From positions 1 to 64,000 of the forward strand of contig JALHRR010000012.1 of the NCBI GenBank assembly GCA_022841345.1: 64,000 bases of DNA, read 5' to 3'. The translations under genes were made by a program, and so were the position numbers. Below are positions 1 to 9,420 of this stretch, in pieces. Numbering within the stretch: the stretch's first letter is position 1; the number at the start of each line of letters is the position of its first letter. The DNA is from Saprospiraceae bacterium (GTDB taxonomy: Bacteria; Bacteroidota; Bacteroidia; Chitinophagales; Saprospiraceae). The notes beneath the pieces are model-generated. The model saw only the letters and a list, made by a program, of their open reading frames with translations, did not search any database and had not been told where the DNA came from.

Positions 1-103
1 GTGAGTTAAGCGTTAAGGTGCGATCTTATAATTACCCAAACAGACTCACCCCCAAACAAACTCACACTCAACACCTCCGAACTCAACCGCGGGCTCCGCA
101 CGC

Positions 104-223
104 ACATCACCTCCGAAATAAATTGACTGCTCAGCAGACAATTTAATTCGGAGACATCACTTCTTCATGACGCAGCCATTAAGAAACATCACCTTTCCAG
201 CCGAAGGCGCAGAAAGACATCAC
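104..223. repeat. ACATCAC-linked hairpin array, locus 1
   Basis: The heptamer ACATCAC occurs at 104-110, 154-160, 186-192 and 217-223. Each stretch between heptamers is an imperfect palindrome. Module A has arms 111-125 and 139-153 with one mismatch. Module B is 161-185, with TTCTT pairing AAGAA and ATG pairing CAT. Module C is 193-216, with CTTTC pairing GAAAG around GCC/GGC. The same modules in the same order recur near 8.7, 9.6 and 42.5 kb. The array lies 65 bases beyond the stop codon of the acyl-CoA ligase gene. Bases 1-103 hold no gene that I can recognise. Confidence 0.8.
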
Positions 224-287
224 CTGACATGAGTTTACTTCCGGGATTTGTTGCATTAGATACAGTGTGAATGAAGCAACTACCCGT

Positions 288-1949
288 CTACGAATCCCGC
301 AGCGCTCTCCTTAAAATTTTCCCCACATTGGTTTTAGGCAGTTCCTTACGGAATTCTACTTGTTTGGGGACTTTGTAATTTGTAAGGTTTTCGTGGCAGT
401 ATGCGATGACTTCTTCTTTGGTGAGCGATTCATCTTTTTTGACGATGAAAACTTTAACTACTTCTCCGGATCTGTCATCAGGAATACCAATGGCTGCAAC
501 TTCAAGCACTTTTGGAAGTCCTGAAATCACGTCCTCGATTTCATTTGGATACACATTGAAGCCGGACACATTGATCATATCCTTTTTGCGATCGACTATA
601 GAAAAATAGCCGTCTGCCTGCATGATTGCCATATCACCGGTGCACATCCAGCCATCTTTCATGACTTTTAGAGTTTCATCAGGACGATTGTAATATCCTT
701 TCATGACTTGAGGGCCTTTGACCAGCAACTCCCCTACTTCGCCGATGGGCACTTCCCTGCCTTCTTCATCGACTACTTTCATATCAGTGGAAGGGACTGG
801 AAGCCCTATTGTCCCAAGTTTACCGGTGCCATCTATCGGGTTAACGGCTGTAACCGGAGCGGTTTCTGTCATACCATATCCTTCAGTCAGCGGACATCCC
901 GTTAGTTTTTGCCAGCGCTCTGCCACCGGTCGTTGAACAGCCATTCCACCTCCTACTGTTACTTTGAGAGTGCTGAAATTAGTATTCGCAAATTTGGGGT
1001 GATTCATTAAGGCATTGTACAATGTATTTACACCCGTCATCAAAGAGATGGGGTATTTTTTAAATTCTTTGAGTACAGATGGAAGATCCCGTGCATTAGT
1101 TACAAGAACTGTATGTGTACCGATTCCCATCAAAGCCAGGCAGTTCACTGTAAAAGCAAAGATATGATACATCGGAAGCGGAGATAAAGCCACTTCTTTC
1201 CCTTCTGTCAATTTAAACATCATCACCGCTCTGATTTGAAGCATATTGGCGACCAGGTTTCTATTAGTCAGCATGGCCCCTTTCGCAACGCCGGTTGTTC
1301 CTCCCGTGTATTGTAGCAGGATGGTATCTTCAGATGAAGTCTTAAATGATTTGATAGAAAATTTAGCGCCTTGTGCAATAGCCTCTTTAACAGTAACTGT
1401 ATTTGGAATATCAAATTTAGGCACCATTTTCTTGATGTACCGAACTACAAAGTTGACGATCCAGCCTTTCAATCCACCCAATAATTCACCTATGCTCGTA
1501 ACAATGACTGTTTTAATCTGGGTCTCCGGCAATACTTTTTCCAAATTAGCAGCAAAGTTTTCACAAATCACTATCCCCTTTACTCCTGAATCTATGAATT
1601 GGTGTTTCATTTCACGGGGGGTATACAGCGGATTGGTATTGACAACTATGAGTCCTGCACGTAATGCTCCGAAAAGAGCAATCGGATATTGTAACATATT
1701 GGGCATCATCAGGGCAATCCGGTCACCCGGCTCCATACCTCTCGAGTGCAGATAAGCAGCAAAATTTTTACTGGCAGTATCAATGGCTTTGAATGTAAGT
1801 GTTTTGCCCATGCAAGTAAATGCTGGCAGGTTTTTATACTTTTTAAAGGTCTCCTCAAACATGTCCAGCAGAGATTCATATTGATCAGGGTTGATATTTG
1901 CCGGAACCCCTCCCGGATAATTTTTCAGCCAGGGTCTTGAATCACTCAT
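288..1949 (-). CDS. fadD: Long-chain fatty acid--CoA ligase (FadD type)
   Basis: A 553-residue adenylate-forming enzyme that activates fatty acids to acyl-CoA through an acyl-AMP intermediate, feeding beta-oxidation or lipid synthesis. The AMP-binding P-loop-like motif YTGGTTGVAKGA lies near residue 214, GYGMTE near 358, a TGD motif in the hinge region, and a C-terminal KTNVGKILRR with the conserved catalytic lysine. Length and motifs match the FadD family. The start ATG overlaps the stop of the upstream glycosyltransferase gene in an ATGAGTGA junction, so the two are probably co-transcribed and translationally coupled. The exact chain-length preference cannot be read from the sequence. Confidence 0.93.
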   Translation of the reverse strand: MSDSRPWLKNYPGGVPANINPDQYESLLDMFEETFKKYKNLPAFTCMGKTLTFKAIDTASKNFAAYLHSRGMEPGDRIALMMPNMLQYPIALFGALRAGLIVVNTNPLYTPREMKHQFIDSGVKGIVICENFAANLEKVLPETQIKTVIVTSIGELLGGLKGWIVNFVVRYIKKMVPKFDIPNTVTVKEAIAQGAKFSIKSFKTSSEDTILLQYTGGTTGVAKGAMLTNRNLVANMLQIRAVMMFKLTEGKEVALSPLPMYHIFAFTVNCLALMGIGTHTVLVTNARDLPSVLKEFKKYPISLMTGVNTLYNALMNHPKFANTNFSTLKVTVGGGMAVQRPVAERWQKLTGCPLTEGYGMTETAPVTAVNPIDGTGKLGTIGLPVPSTDMKVVDEEGREVPIGEVGELLVKGPQVMKGYYNRPDETLKVMKDGWMCTGDMAIMQADGYFSIVDRKKDMINVSGFNVYPNEIEDVISGLPKVLEVAAIGIPDDRSGEVVKVFIVKKDESLTKEEVIAYCHENLTNYKVPKQVEFRKELPKTNVGKILRRALRDS

Positions 1950-3603
1950 ATGAATTAGATTTTAATTTTATTAAATAATAGAATTGAAATGCCTGAGACC
2001 TCTTAGAACTCCTAAGAAAAACCGGATTCAGGCGAGTCACAGCAAAATCCTGAAAAGTCTGAACCAATTCAGTTTCAAACTCCTTCTCCAACTGCAATTT
2101 ACCATCTTCATCTGTATAAACCAAAAGAGGAAATTGAGTTAAGTCATTATTTATATTCAGCGGCTCAATAGGTCCACCCATATAAAAATGTAAGGCAGAT
2201 GCATTTGTATTCCAATGACGAATCTGCGCTCTTTGCCACCCGCTTTCTTTTGCCAACTTCATCGCCATGCTGGATGATTGATACTTCAATAATTCAGGAT
2301 AAAACCATGCATTCATTAAAATATTAAGACAAATGGATACTCCGGTCAATAATAACACCGGTTTCCATAAGGGATCTCTCAGCTTAATATAAAAATAAAA
2401 CAGCAGCAATAATGGAAGGAGAACCATTAAGACAGGAAAAATGGATCGCAGCGGAAAAACATAGATCCAAATCAATGCACAGAAAATGCACGCCAATAAT
2501 GCATAAATGTATGCTATGATATTTAAAAACCTGGCTTTCACATGGCCGGAATTTTGAGCCAAATATCCTGAAACCATTAAAGCTGCAAGGGGTAAGGTCA
2601 GATATATATAATGAGGAAGTTTATAGCGGGACATGGATAGTGCCAAAAAGATGAGAATAGCTCCGCTAACTGAATACCATTCATTTTGCTCAGCGCGTCT
2701 TTTCCAAATACCAATCATTGCCGGAATCAGAAAAAATACCCAGGGCAGGAAAGCCCACAAATAAGTATGAAAAAAGAAAAAAGGTCCTGTATTATTTGAC
2801 CAGGTACTTTCCCCTGTGATGCGGCCGAAGCTCTGTTCCCAGAAGTAGAAATATAATCCTGAAACTCCGGTTTTGCCATTGACAACTTTTTCTGGCTGCA
2901 GATCAAATTGAGTGTACAATCCATAGCACATGGGAGAAATCACGATAGCAGCCACCAGCAAAATAATCAGCCATTCCCATTTAAATATCAATGACCATTT
3001 TCTTTGCAAAAACCATACAGGAAAAAATGCCAAAGCCGGAAATATAAGCCCCAGCGGACCTTTAGCCAGCATGCCCAATCCAATTCCGAGTCCGGCCCAA
3101 AGCAAAGAATTCTTCCCGGAACTGCCTTTGGCATAAGAAGCTATCTGCCAGATGGCCAGCATACAGGATCCCATCAGGAGATTGTCCGTACGAATGTCAT
3201 TGTTCATCAGGAATATTGCCTGTGAACTAAGAAATATGATGATGCTTAACCTAGCAATGAGGATGTTGTGAAATAATAAAGCAAATCGAAAAAGTGAGTA
3301 GGCTGCCAAAGCAGTAAATAATACTGAAGGCAATTTATACACCCAGTCGTATTCACCCAACAGAGAAAAGGCTATGGCGCTCAACCAGAATAATAATGGA
3401 GGCTTGTCGAGATAGTCTCTGCCTTGTTCGAAGACTTGCAGATAAGAGCCTGTCTGCTTCATCTCAAGGCCCATAGCGGCATATTGCGCTGCGTCAATAT
3501 TCATAATATCAACAGGGAGTCCAATTATATAAACACATGATAATGCAAGGATAATCCCATTAAATATCCACTTGCTATTGACTACCTGGTCTGATCCCAA
3601 CAT
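1942..3603 (-). CDS. Glycosyltransferase family 39 (ArnT/PMT-like) membrane protein
   Basis: A 553-residue polytopic membrane protein with about a dozen hydrophobic segments. Near the N-terminus, after the first membrane span, it has NIDAAQY followed by a DKPPLLFW motif. This is the arrangement of ArnT/PMT-type transferases, where the acidic residue in the first periplasmic loop is catalytic. Such enzymes move a sugar from a polyprenyl-phosphate donor to lipid A, protein or another acceptor on the periplasmic side. The acceptor here is unknown. The gene overlaps the downstream acyl-CoA ligase by 8 bases. It is divergent from the TonB receptor, with a short shared upstream region that must hold both promoters. 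Confidence 0.82.
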   Translation of the reverse strand: MLGSDQVVNSKWIFNGIILALSCVYIIGLPVDIMNIDAAQYAAMGLEMKQTGSYLQVFEQGRDYLDKPPLLFWLSAIAFSLLGEYDWVYKLPSVLFTALAAYSLFRFALLFHNILIARLSIIIFLSSQAIFLMNNDIRTDNLLMGSCMLAIWQIASYAKGSSGKNSLLWAGLGIGLGMLAKGPLGLIFPALAFFPVWFLQRKWSLIFKWEWLIILLVAAIVISPMCYGLYTQFDLQPEKVVNGKTGVSGLYFYFWEQSFGRITGESTWSNNTGPFFFFHTYLWAFLPWVFFLIPAMIGIWKRRAEQNEWYSVSGAILIFLALSMSRYKLPHYIYLTLPLAALMVSGYLAQNSGHVKARFLNIIAYIYALLACIFCALIWIYVFPLRSIFPVLMVLLPLLLLFYFYIKLRDPLWKPVLLLTGVSICLNILMNAWFYPELLKYQSSSMAMKLAKESGWQRAQIRHWNTNASALHFYMGGPIEPLNINNDLTQFPLLVYTDEDGKLQLEKEFETELVQTFQDFAVTRLNPVFLRSSKRSQAFQFYYLIKLKSNSYE

Positions 3604-3796
3604 GAAGCTTTTTTAAATTAGATAGAAAATGGGCAACAGCCATTTTCAGAAGCAGCTCAAAGATTGAAAAAATGACGGAGCATTTAAACGCCGGGGTGAA
3701 ATTTAATATGAGTTAATGAGTGAACACTCAAAATTAATATTTACTTTTAAAGCTAAGTGTGGAATAAGTTTTGCTATTTTTCGGTCAAAGAATATT

Positions 3797-6604
3797 ATGT
3801 CTTGTAAGTTGTACATTTTAAACTGTGTGTTTTGCTTGTTGTCATTTGGACTTTACGGGCAAACTATATCGGGAACGGTCAGTTCAGGCTCAGATAAAGA
3901 GCCTATGATCGGAGCAAGTGTGGGTCTCAAAGGAACTACCATTGGTGTGTTAACTGACCTGGACGGTAAATTTGAATTCAACTATAGCGGAGATTTTCCG
4001 GTCATTTTGGAAATTTCTTATCTGGGATATATTACCCAGGAATTAGAATTGCGGCAAGGCACCAATGACATCAAGATCATTTTAGAAGAAGAGAGTATTC
4101 AGATCGCGGATGTGATAGTGAAGGGACAAAGAGTCTCCGATAAGCAAAAGGCTGCACCTCTGACAGTAGAATCACTTGACTTATTGGCAATAAAAGAAAC
4201 AGCCTCAGATAATTTTTATGATGGTTTGGGAGCATTGAAAGGAGTAGATCTCACAGCTGCCAGCCTTGGGTTTAAAATCATCAATACACGTGGATTCAAC
4301 TCTACCTCTCCTGTCAGGTCTTTACAAATCATAGATGGAGTAGATAATCAGGCTCCGGGTTTGAATTTTTCTCTTGGAAATTTTCTGGGATCCTCCGATC
4401 TGGATGTTGTCAAAGTAGACATCATCGCAGGGGCAAGTTCAGCATTTTATGGACCAAATGCATTCAATGGGGTAATCAGTATGGAAACAAAAGATCCATT
4501 TTTTCAAAAGGGTCTTTCAGTGCAAACCAAAGTGGGAGAGCGCCAGTTATTTGAAACCAGCCTGAGATGGGCAGATGTAGTAAAAAATAAAAAAGGACAG
4601 GAGTCCTTTGGGTACAAACTGAATTTCTTCTATTTAAAGGCTTACGACTGGGAAGCTGATAATTATGATGCTGTATATGAAACCGAAACCGGCCCCGGTA
4701 ATCCCGGCAGGTATGATGCCGTGAACATTTATGGTGATGAATATTTTCCGGGACTTGATTTTTCAGGAAGTGCTCCCTGGACAAGACCGGGATTGGGTCA
4801 GTCACACAGAATTGGATATAGAGAATTGGATTTAGTGGATTATAATACTAAAAATATTAAAGCTAATGCGGCCTTTCATTTTCGAACAAATCCAGCATTA
4901 GGCTTCCAATCACCAGAATTGGTCGTATCATCCAGTTTTGGGAGTGGAACTACAGTATATCAAGGTGATAACAGATTCAGTCTACGCAATATATTGTTCT
5001 TTCAAAATCGGATTGAGTTCAAAAAAAGAGAAAAGTATTTTATAAGAATGTATGCCACTCATGAGAATGCAGGAGATTCATATGATCCTTATTTCACAGC
5101 ATTAAGATTGCAGGAAGAGGCGAAAACAGATGACAGATGGGCAGTAGATTATTCCGGATTTTGGTCATCAAATATCAGTAATAAAATTAAGCAAATGGGT
5201 TATCCCCAATTGATATTTAACCCGGAGACTGGAAATTTTGATTTTGACAGAGATTCAGCCAGCAGATGGATTGCAGCCTTTCAAGATTCTTTAACTATAT
5301 GGCACACACAAGCTGCTGCTTCTGCCAACACTGCAAACCCATTAAATACGGATTCGAAAGATTTTTACGAGCCAGGCACAGAACGCTTCAATGAAGCTTT
5401 TAACAGAATCAGAAGTGCTAAATCTAATGATGAAGAGAATGGTACGCGATTTTTTGATCAATCTGCGCTATATCATATACACGGAGAATACAAGTTCAAT
5501 CCAATATTCACAGATGAGATAACAGTAGGTGCTAATGGTAGAATGTATCGGCCAAATTCAGATGGAACTATATTTACAGACACAGCAGGAATTCGGATCA
5601 CGAACCTGGAAGTCGGTATGTATGCCGGAATTAAAAAAATGTTTTTTAATGACAGATTAACTGGTAGTGCAACACTTCGGGCAGATAAAAATCAAAATTT
5701 CAACTGGATATTTACTCCCGCAGCATCACTTGTGTATCAACCGGATGAGCTAAATTTCTTCAGAGCTTCCTTTAGCTCTGCACTTAGAAATCCTACTTTA
5801 GCAGATCAATATCTGAACCTTAATGTGGGAAGGGCAATATTAGCCGGCAATTTGAATGGATGGGATAATTTGATAACAGTCGAATCACTTAGGGACTATT
5901 TTATTACTCTTGATCCAAATGTGCTGTCATACTTTAATGTTGCTCCTGTAAAACCGGAAAGGGTGAAGACCTTCGAACTTGGTTACAGAACCACCCTTTT
6001 TGATCAACTATTTTTAGATGCCGGTTATTATTATAGTGTATACGATGATTTTCTTGGGTTTAATATAGGAGTCATTGCTGAATTTGGTGCATCGGGGCTC
6101 CCAACGGATATTCAGCCTTACAGAGTATCAGCTAACTCCCTTAATCAAGTAACTACCCAGGGGTTTAATGTTGGTTTAAGTTATTTCTTTGCAAAATATT
6201 TCATGTTCTCTGGAAATTATTCATTCAACAAGCTAAATAAAGTATTTGAAGATGATCCAATAATTCCGGCTTTCAATACGCCAGAGCATAAGTTCAATCT
6301 TGGATTTTCAGGAAGAAATCTTGACTTCAGAATTGGAGGTATTCATGTAAAAAATCTTAGTTTTAATATTAATTACAAATGGATAGAAGGATTTCTTTTT
6401 GAAGGCTCTCCTCAATTCACTGGCTTGATTCCAACTTATGATTTAGTGGATGCTCAAGTCAACTATGGGGTAGAAAAATGGAACACCACATTTAAACTTG
6501 GTGCATCGAATATTTTGAATAATAAACAGTTTCAAACCTATGGTGGACCCCGAATAGGGAGATTAGCGTATTTTTCTATATTATATGAATTTAAGAATAA
6601 GTAG
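3797..6604 (+). CDS. TonB-dependent receptor with carboxypeptidase-regulatory-like domain
   Basis: An outer-membrane active transporter for a ligand that cannot be identified from sequence. A longer reading frame opens at 3716, but the methionine at 3797 is preferred because it is followed directly by a signal peptide (MSCKLYILNCVFCLLSFGLYG, cut before QTISG). Order of domains: a CarbopepD_reg-like beta-sandwich (TISGTV...GVLTDLDGKF), a TonB plug with INTRGF and IDGVD, then a large beta-barrel ending in aromatic-rich strands (YFSILYEFKNK). Length is normal for the family. It is followed after 34 bases by a T9SS-secreted hydrolase-like gene, so the two probably form an operon. There is no SusD partner next to it. 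Confidence 0.9.
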   Translation: MSCKLYILNCVFCLLSFGLYGQTISGTVSSGSDKEPMIGASVGLKGTTIGVLTDLDGKFEFNYSGDFPVILEISYLGYITQELELRQGTNDIKIILEEESIQIADVIVKGQRVSDKQKAAPLTVESLDLLAIKETASDNFYDGLGALKGVDLTAASLGFKIINTRGFNSTSPVRSLQIIDGVDNQAPGLNFSLGNFLGSSDLDVVKVDIIAGASSAFYGPNAFNGVISMETKDPFFQKGLSVQTKVGERQLFETSLRWADVVKNKKGQESFGYKLNFFYLKAYDWEADNYDAVYETETGPGNPGRYDAVNIYGDEYFPGLDFSGSAPWTRPGLGQSHRIGYRELDLVDYNTKNIKANAAFHFRTNPALGFQSPELVVSSSFGSGTTVYQGDNRFSLRNILFFQNRIEFKKREKYFIRMYATHENAGDSYDPYFTALRLQEEAKTDDRWAVDYSGFWSSNISNKIKQMGYPQLIFNPETGNFDFDRDSASRWIAAFQDSLTIWHTQAAASANTANPLNTDSKDFYEPGTERFNEAFNRIRSAKSNDEENGTRFFDQSALYHIHGEYKFNPIFTDEITVGANGRMYRPNSDGTIFTDTAGIRITNLEVGMYAGIKKMFFNDRLTGSATLRADKNQNFNWIFTPAASLVYQPDELNFFRASFSSALRNPTLADQYLNLNVGRAILAGNLNGWDNLITVESLRDYFITLDPNVLSYFNVAPVKPERVKTFELGYRTTLFDQLFLDAGYYYSVYDDFLGFNIGVIAEFGASGLPTDIQPYRVSANSLNQVTTQGFNVGLSYFFAKYFMFSGNYSFNKLNKVFEDDPIIPAFNTPEHKFNLGFSGRNLDFRIGGIHVKNLSFNINYKWIEGFLFEGSPQFTGLIPTYDLVDAQVNYGVEKWNTTFKLGASNILNNKQFQTYGGPRIGRLAYFSILYEFKNK

Positions 6605-6638
6605 TATTCAAATTAGTCACACAGAAAATCAATCATTT

Positions 6639-8126
6639 ATGAAGTACTTTAACAGTTTTTTTTCATTAGTTTTCCTTTGCTGCAGTATAAATGCAATTGC
6701 TCAGGACAGGTACCTTGAAGAGGTATTTAATGAGGTGAAGGTCACATCCGACATTACTTATGGAAATAACCTTTCCATAATTACTGTTCCGATTACCGGC
6801 ATGCCGTTTCTTCAAGCATTGAAGGTAGATATATATGAACCTGAAAATGATGATATAACTCAAAGGCCATTGATCATCATGTTCCACACAGGTAACTTTT
6901 TGCCTCATCCTGATAATCAGGGAACAGGTGGCACAAAAACAGACTTGACTGTAGTAGGAATGGCAGAAAGGCTGGCTAAAATGGGTTATGTTGTAGCTTC
7001 TGCTACATTCAGATTAGGCTGGAACCCAATTGCTCCTGACCAGCCAACCAGGGTAAATACTTTAATTAATGCAGCTTACAGAGGAGTACAGGATGCTAAT
7101 ACATCCATTCGTTTCTTTAAAAAGACAGTTGCAGAAGATGGCAATCCTTATGGAGTCGATCCTGACAGAATTACCCTTTGGGGATTTGGCACAGGTGGAT
7201 ATATCACTCTAAATACAGCTGTTCTGGATGTATATGAAAAAACATTGATTCCAAAATTCATCGGACAGGATGATATGGGTAATCCCCGTCCTATGGTACT
7301 AACTGCACTAAGTGGAAATCCTCAAGGCACAACTCAGGGAGCAATCAACATTCCGAACCATGTGGGCTATGAGTCGGATTTTCAATTATGTGTAAATTTA
7401 GGAGGAGCAATGGGGGATACATCATGGCTAGACCCGGGTATGGTACCTATGATTTCGTTCCAGGTTCCATCTGACCCGTTTGCACCCTACACTGAAGGGA
7501 TTGTAATTGTTCCTGGTTTGAATCTTCCGGTAGTAGAAGTACAGGGCTCTTACCTTGTCCAGCAACTAGCAAATGCTTATGGTAATAATGATGTTTTTGT
7601 AAATGCCAATATTAATGACGTTTATACTCAAGTAGCAAATTCAAGAAATGATGGATACGAAGGATTATTTCCTTTTCCAAGAGCATTTCCATTAGATAGC
7701 TCTCCATGGGACTGGTGGGATCCTGCTACAAATGTGAATCATGCCAACGGTATCCTAACTAATCCTGATATGTCTTTCGATAAAGCAATGCTATTCGCAG
7801 ATTCTATTATCGGATATTTTGCACCAAGAGCATATGTTGCTCTGGATCTGGCTACATTGATCAGCGTTGAAGAAAATATTCTTCCTGATGCAGAACTTAA
7901 GGCAATGCCAAATCCTGCTCATTCTCAGATTCTGGTTGCTACGACTTCTGCTGAACCTATTCGTGAAATCACTATGATGGACATTAACGGAAAAGTAGTG
8001 AAGTCATACAGAAATGTGGACAATCAGTATTTTACTGTTCACAGAAATGATCTTGCAGCCGGAGTATATATGCTTCATGCAAGATTAGATAAAGGAGTTA
8101 TTACCAAGAAAATCATTTTCCAATAA
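6639..8126 (+). CDS. Secreted alpha/beta-hydrolase-like protein with T9SS sorting domain, nucleophile Ser replaced
   Basis: The start at 6639 is chosen because it gives a signal peptide (MKYFNSFFSLVFLCCSINAIAQ); the frame itself opens at 6585, inside the previous gene. The fold resembles carboxylesterases and poly-hydroxyalkanoate depolymerases: an HTGNF oxyanion-hole-like segment, then DPDRITLWGFGTGGY at the nucleophile elbow. Family members have G-x-S-x-G there; this protein reads G-F-G-T-G, so the catalytic serine is missing. The C-terminal part (LKAMPNPAHSQI through VITKKIIFQ) is a type A T9SS sorting domain, so the product should be exported and attached to the cell surface. It may be a binding protein rather than an enzyme. 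It is the second gene of a probable operon with the TonB receptor. Confidence 0.8.
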   Translation: MKYFNSFFSLVFLCCSINAIAQDRYLEEVFNEVKVTSDITYGNNLSIITVPITGMPFLQALKVDIYEPENDDITQRPLIIMFHTGNFLPHPDNQGTGGTKTDLTVVGMAERLAKMGYVVASATFRLGWNPIAPDQPTRVNTLINAAYRGVQDANTSIRFFKKTVAEDGNPYGVDPDRITLWGFGTGGYITLNTAVLDVYEKTLIPKFIGQDDMGNPRPMVLTALSGNPQGTTQGAINIPNHVGYESDFQLCVNLGGAMGDTSWLDPGMVPMISFQVPSDPFAPYTEGIVIVPGLNLPVVEVQGSYLVQQLANAYGNNDVFVNANINDVYTQVANSRNDGYEGLFPFPRAFPLDSSPWDWWDPATNVNHANGILTNPDMSFDKAMLFADSIIGYFAPRAYVALDLATLISVEENILPDAELKAMPNPAHSQILVATTSAEPIREITMMDINGKVVKSYRNVDNQYFTVHRNDLAAGVYMLHARLDKGVITKKIIFQ

Positions 8127-8156
8127 GGGAAAAAGTGTTTCAAAATAATACGGAAG

Positions 8157-8188
8157 CCGGGCAGAAGCAATTTTGTCCGGTTTTTTTT
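8157..8188 (+). terminator. Intrinsic terminator after the hydrolase-like gene
   Basis: CCGGGCA (8157-8163) pairs with TGTCCGG (8174-8180), with one G-U pair, and is followed by eight T residues (8181-8188). It sits 31 bases after the stop codon of the preceding plus-strand gene. Confidence 0.75.
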
Positions 8189-8340
8189 GTTGCTGGATGC
8201 TGGTTGCTGGTTAAACAGCCGGGTTAAGGAGGTGAGGAGGTTAGAAGGTTAGGTAACAGCCGGTTGAACAGCCCTTGCTGGTTGCTGGTTAACAGCCAAT
8301 TTACGATTTACGATTGAAGCCATGAAACAGCCGGGAAGAA

Positions 8341-8386
8341 GCTGCAAGCTGCACCGTGTCCCCAACCCTTTGGGGAAGCCACAAGC
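8341..8386. repeat. 46-bp repeat with CCCCAA/TTGGGG hairpin, copy 1
   Basis: This segment is repeated at 9101-9146 with no visible difference. It contains the small hairpin CCCCAA-ccct-TTGGGG between two 7-bp-period blocks. Confidence 0.8.
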
Positions 8387-8480
8387 TGCAAAGAAGCAGC
8401 CGGGAAGAAGGCATAAGTTATAAGGAGTAAGTAGTAAGTGAACAGCCAGGAAGAAGAAGCTGCGAGCTTCGAGCCATGAG

Positions 8481-8775
8481 CTGCGAGCTTCGAGAAAACA
8501 GCCGGGAAGAAGGCATAAATTGTAAGGTGTAAATAGTAAGTGAACAGCCGGGAAGAAGGAGCTGCGAGCCATGAGCTTCGAGCTGCGAGAGTACAGCCGG
8601 GAGAAGCTGCTTCCTTGTCTTCGCGTCAGCCATCACCTCCGAAATAAATTGGCTGCAAAGCAGTTAATTTATTTCGGAGACATCACTTTTTCAGGGCTAG
8701 CTCTCTGAAAAAACACTTGTGGTGAGGAATCGAACCATCACCTTTCAAGCCGAAGGCACAGAAAAACATCACCTC
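8481..8775. repeat. About 295-bp duplicated segment, copy 1
   Basis: The segment matches 9421-9710 closely, with scattered substitutions and small indels. It holds 7-bp-period modules followed by a full ACATCAC-linked hairpin array. Differences inside the hairpin arms are partly compensatory. Confidence 0.75.
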
Positions 8776-8823
8776 GCTTCGACTATATCTCAGGATATAA
8801 CTGTTAGCACTTGCAGTCGAGGC
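8630..8823. repeat. ACATCAC-linked hairpin array, locus 2
   Basis: Heptamers: CCATCAC 8630-8636, ACATCAC 8680-8686, degenerate ACACTTG 8713-8719, CCATCAC 8735-8741, ACATCAC 8766-8772. Module A has perfect 14-bp arms 8637-8650 and 8666-8679. Module B (8687-8712) pairs TTTTTCAGGG with CTCTGAAAAA, the fourth G pairing a T. An extra module D pairs GGTGAGG (8721-8727) with CC(A)TCACC (8735-8742). Module C is 8742-8765. A last palindrome (8773-8823) has CGACT/AGTCG and ATATC/GATAT stems. Confidence 0.8.
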
Positions 8824-9100
8824 TAGTGTGGGTGGCGTGTGTGCTCATAGCTGGAAGCTACTTCGAGCAGTGTGGGGAAAAAGCTGCAAGCTGCAAGCCG
8901 CAAGCTGCAAGGTAGCAGCCGGGAAGAAGGAGTAAGGAGTAAGGGGTAAGTCATAAGTAAACAGCCAGGTGGGGGTGGTGGGTGTGCTCGTAGCTGGAAG
9001 CTACTCGAAGCAGGATTGGTGAATTGGTGAATTGGTGAATTGGTGAATGAAACAGCCAATTGAGCAGCCAATGAAACAGCCGAACAGCCGGGAAGAAGAA

Positions 9101-9146
9101 GCTGCAAGCTGCACCGTGTCCCCAACCCTTTGGGGAAGCCACAAGC
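9101..9146. repeat. 46-bp repeat with CCCCAA/TTGGGG hairpin, copy 2
   Basis: Second copy of the element at 8341-8386, 760 bases away. Confidence 0.8.
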
Positions 9147-9420
9147 TTCAAGTTGAACAGCCAAACAGCCGCTGCTAGCTTCTGGCCTCTGGCCTCTGGC
9201 TCAACAGATAACAGCCAGTAAGGCAGAGAGCGATGGATAAATTTGCCAATTTAGATGTCAAATTCAATTGAAGACTGATTTATATCTATGCATATCTTGT
9301 TGCCAAATACGAAAAATTTGCAAATTATTAGAGGAAGCAGCCGGGAAGAAGTCATAAGTAGTAAGGTATAAGTAGTAAGTGAAGAGCCAGGAAGAAGAAG
9401 CTGCGAGCCATGAGCTTCGA

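Noticed and set aside
104-223. Regularly spaced short repeats as a CRISPR array
   Set aside because: Repeats are only 7 bases, the spacers are palindromic and shared between loci, and no cas genes are present.
3716-3796. Longer start of the TonB receptor at 3716
   Set aside because: It would put 27 residues before a clear signal peptide; the start at 3797 gives a normal leader.
6585-6638. Longer start of the hydrolase-like gene overlapping the TonB receptor gene
   Set aside because: The extra 18 residues precede a clear signal peptide beginning at 6639.
8721-8741. GGTTCGATTCC on the minus strand, resembling a tRNA T-arm (also near 9657-9670)
   Set aside because: The flanking bases do not form a 5-bp T-stem, and there are no D-arm, anticodon arm or acceptor stem in the surrounding sequence. 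It fits the hairpin array better as module D.
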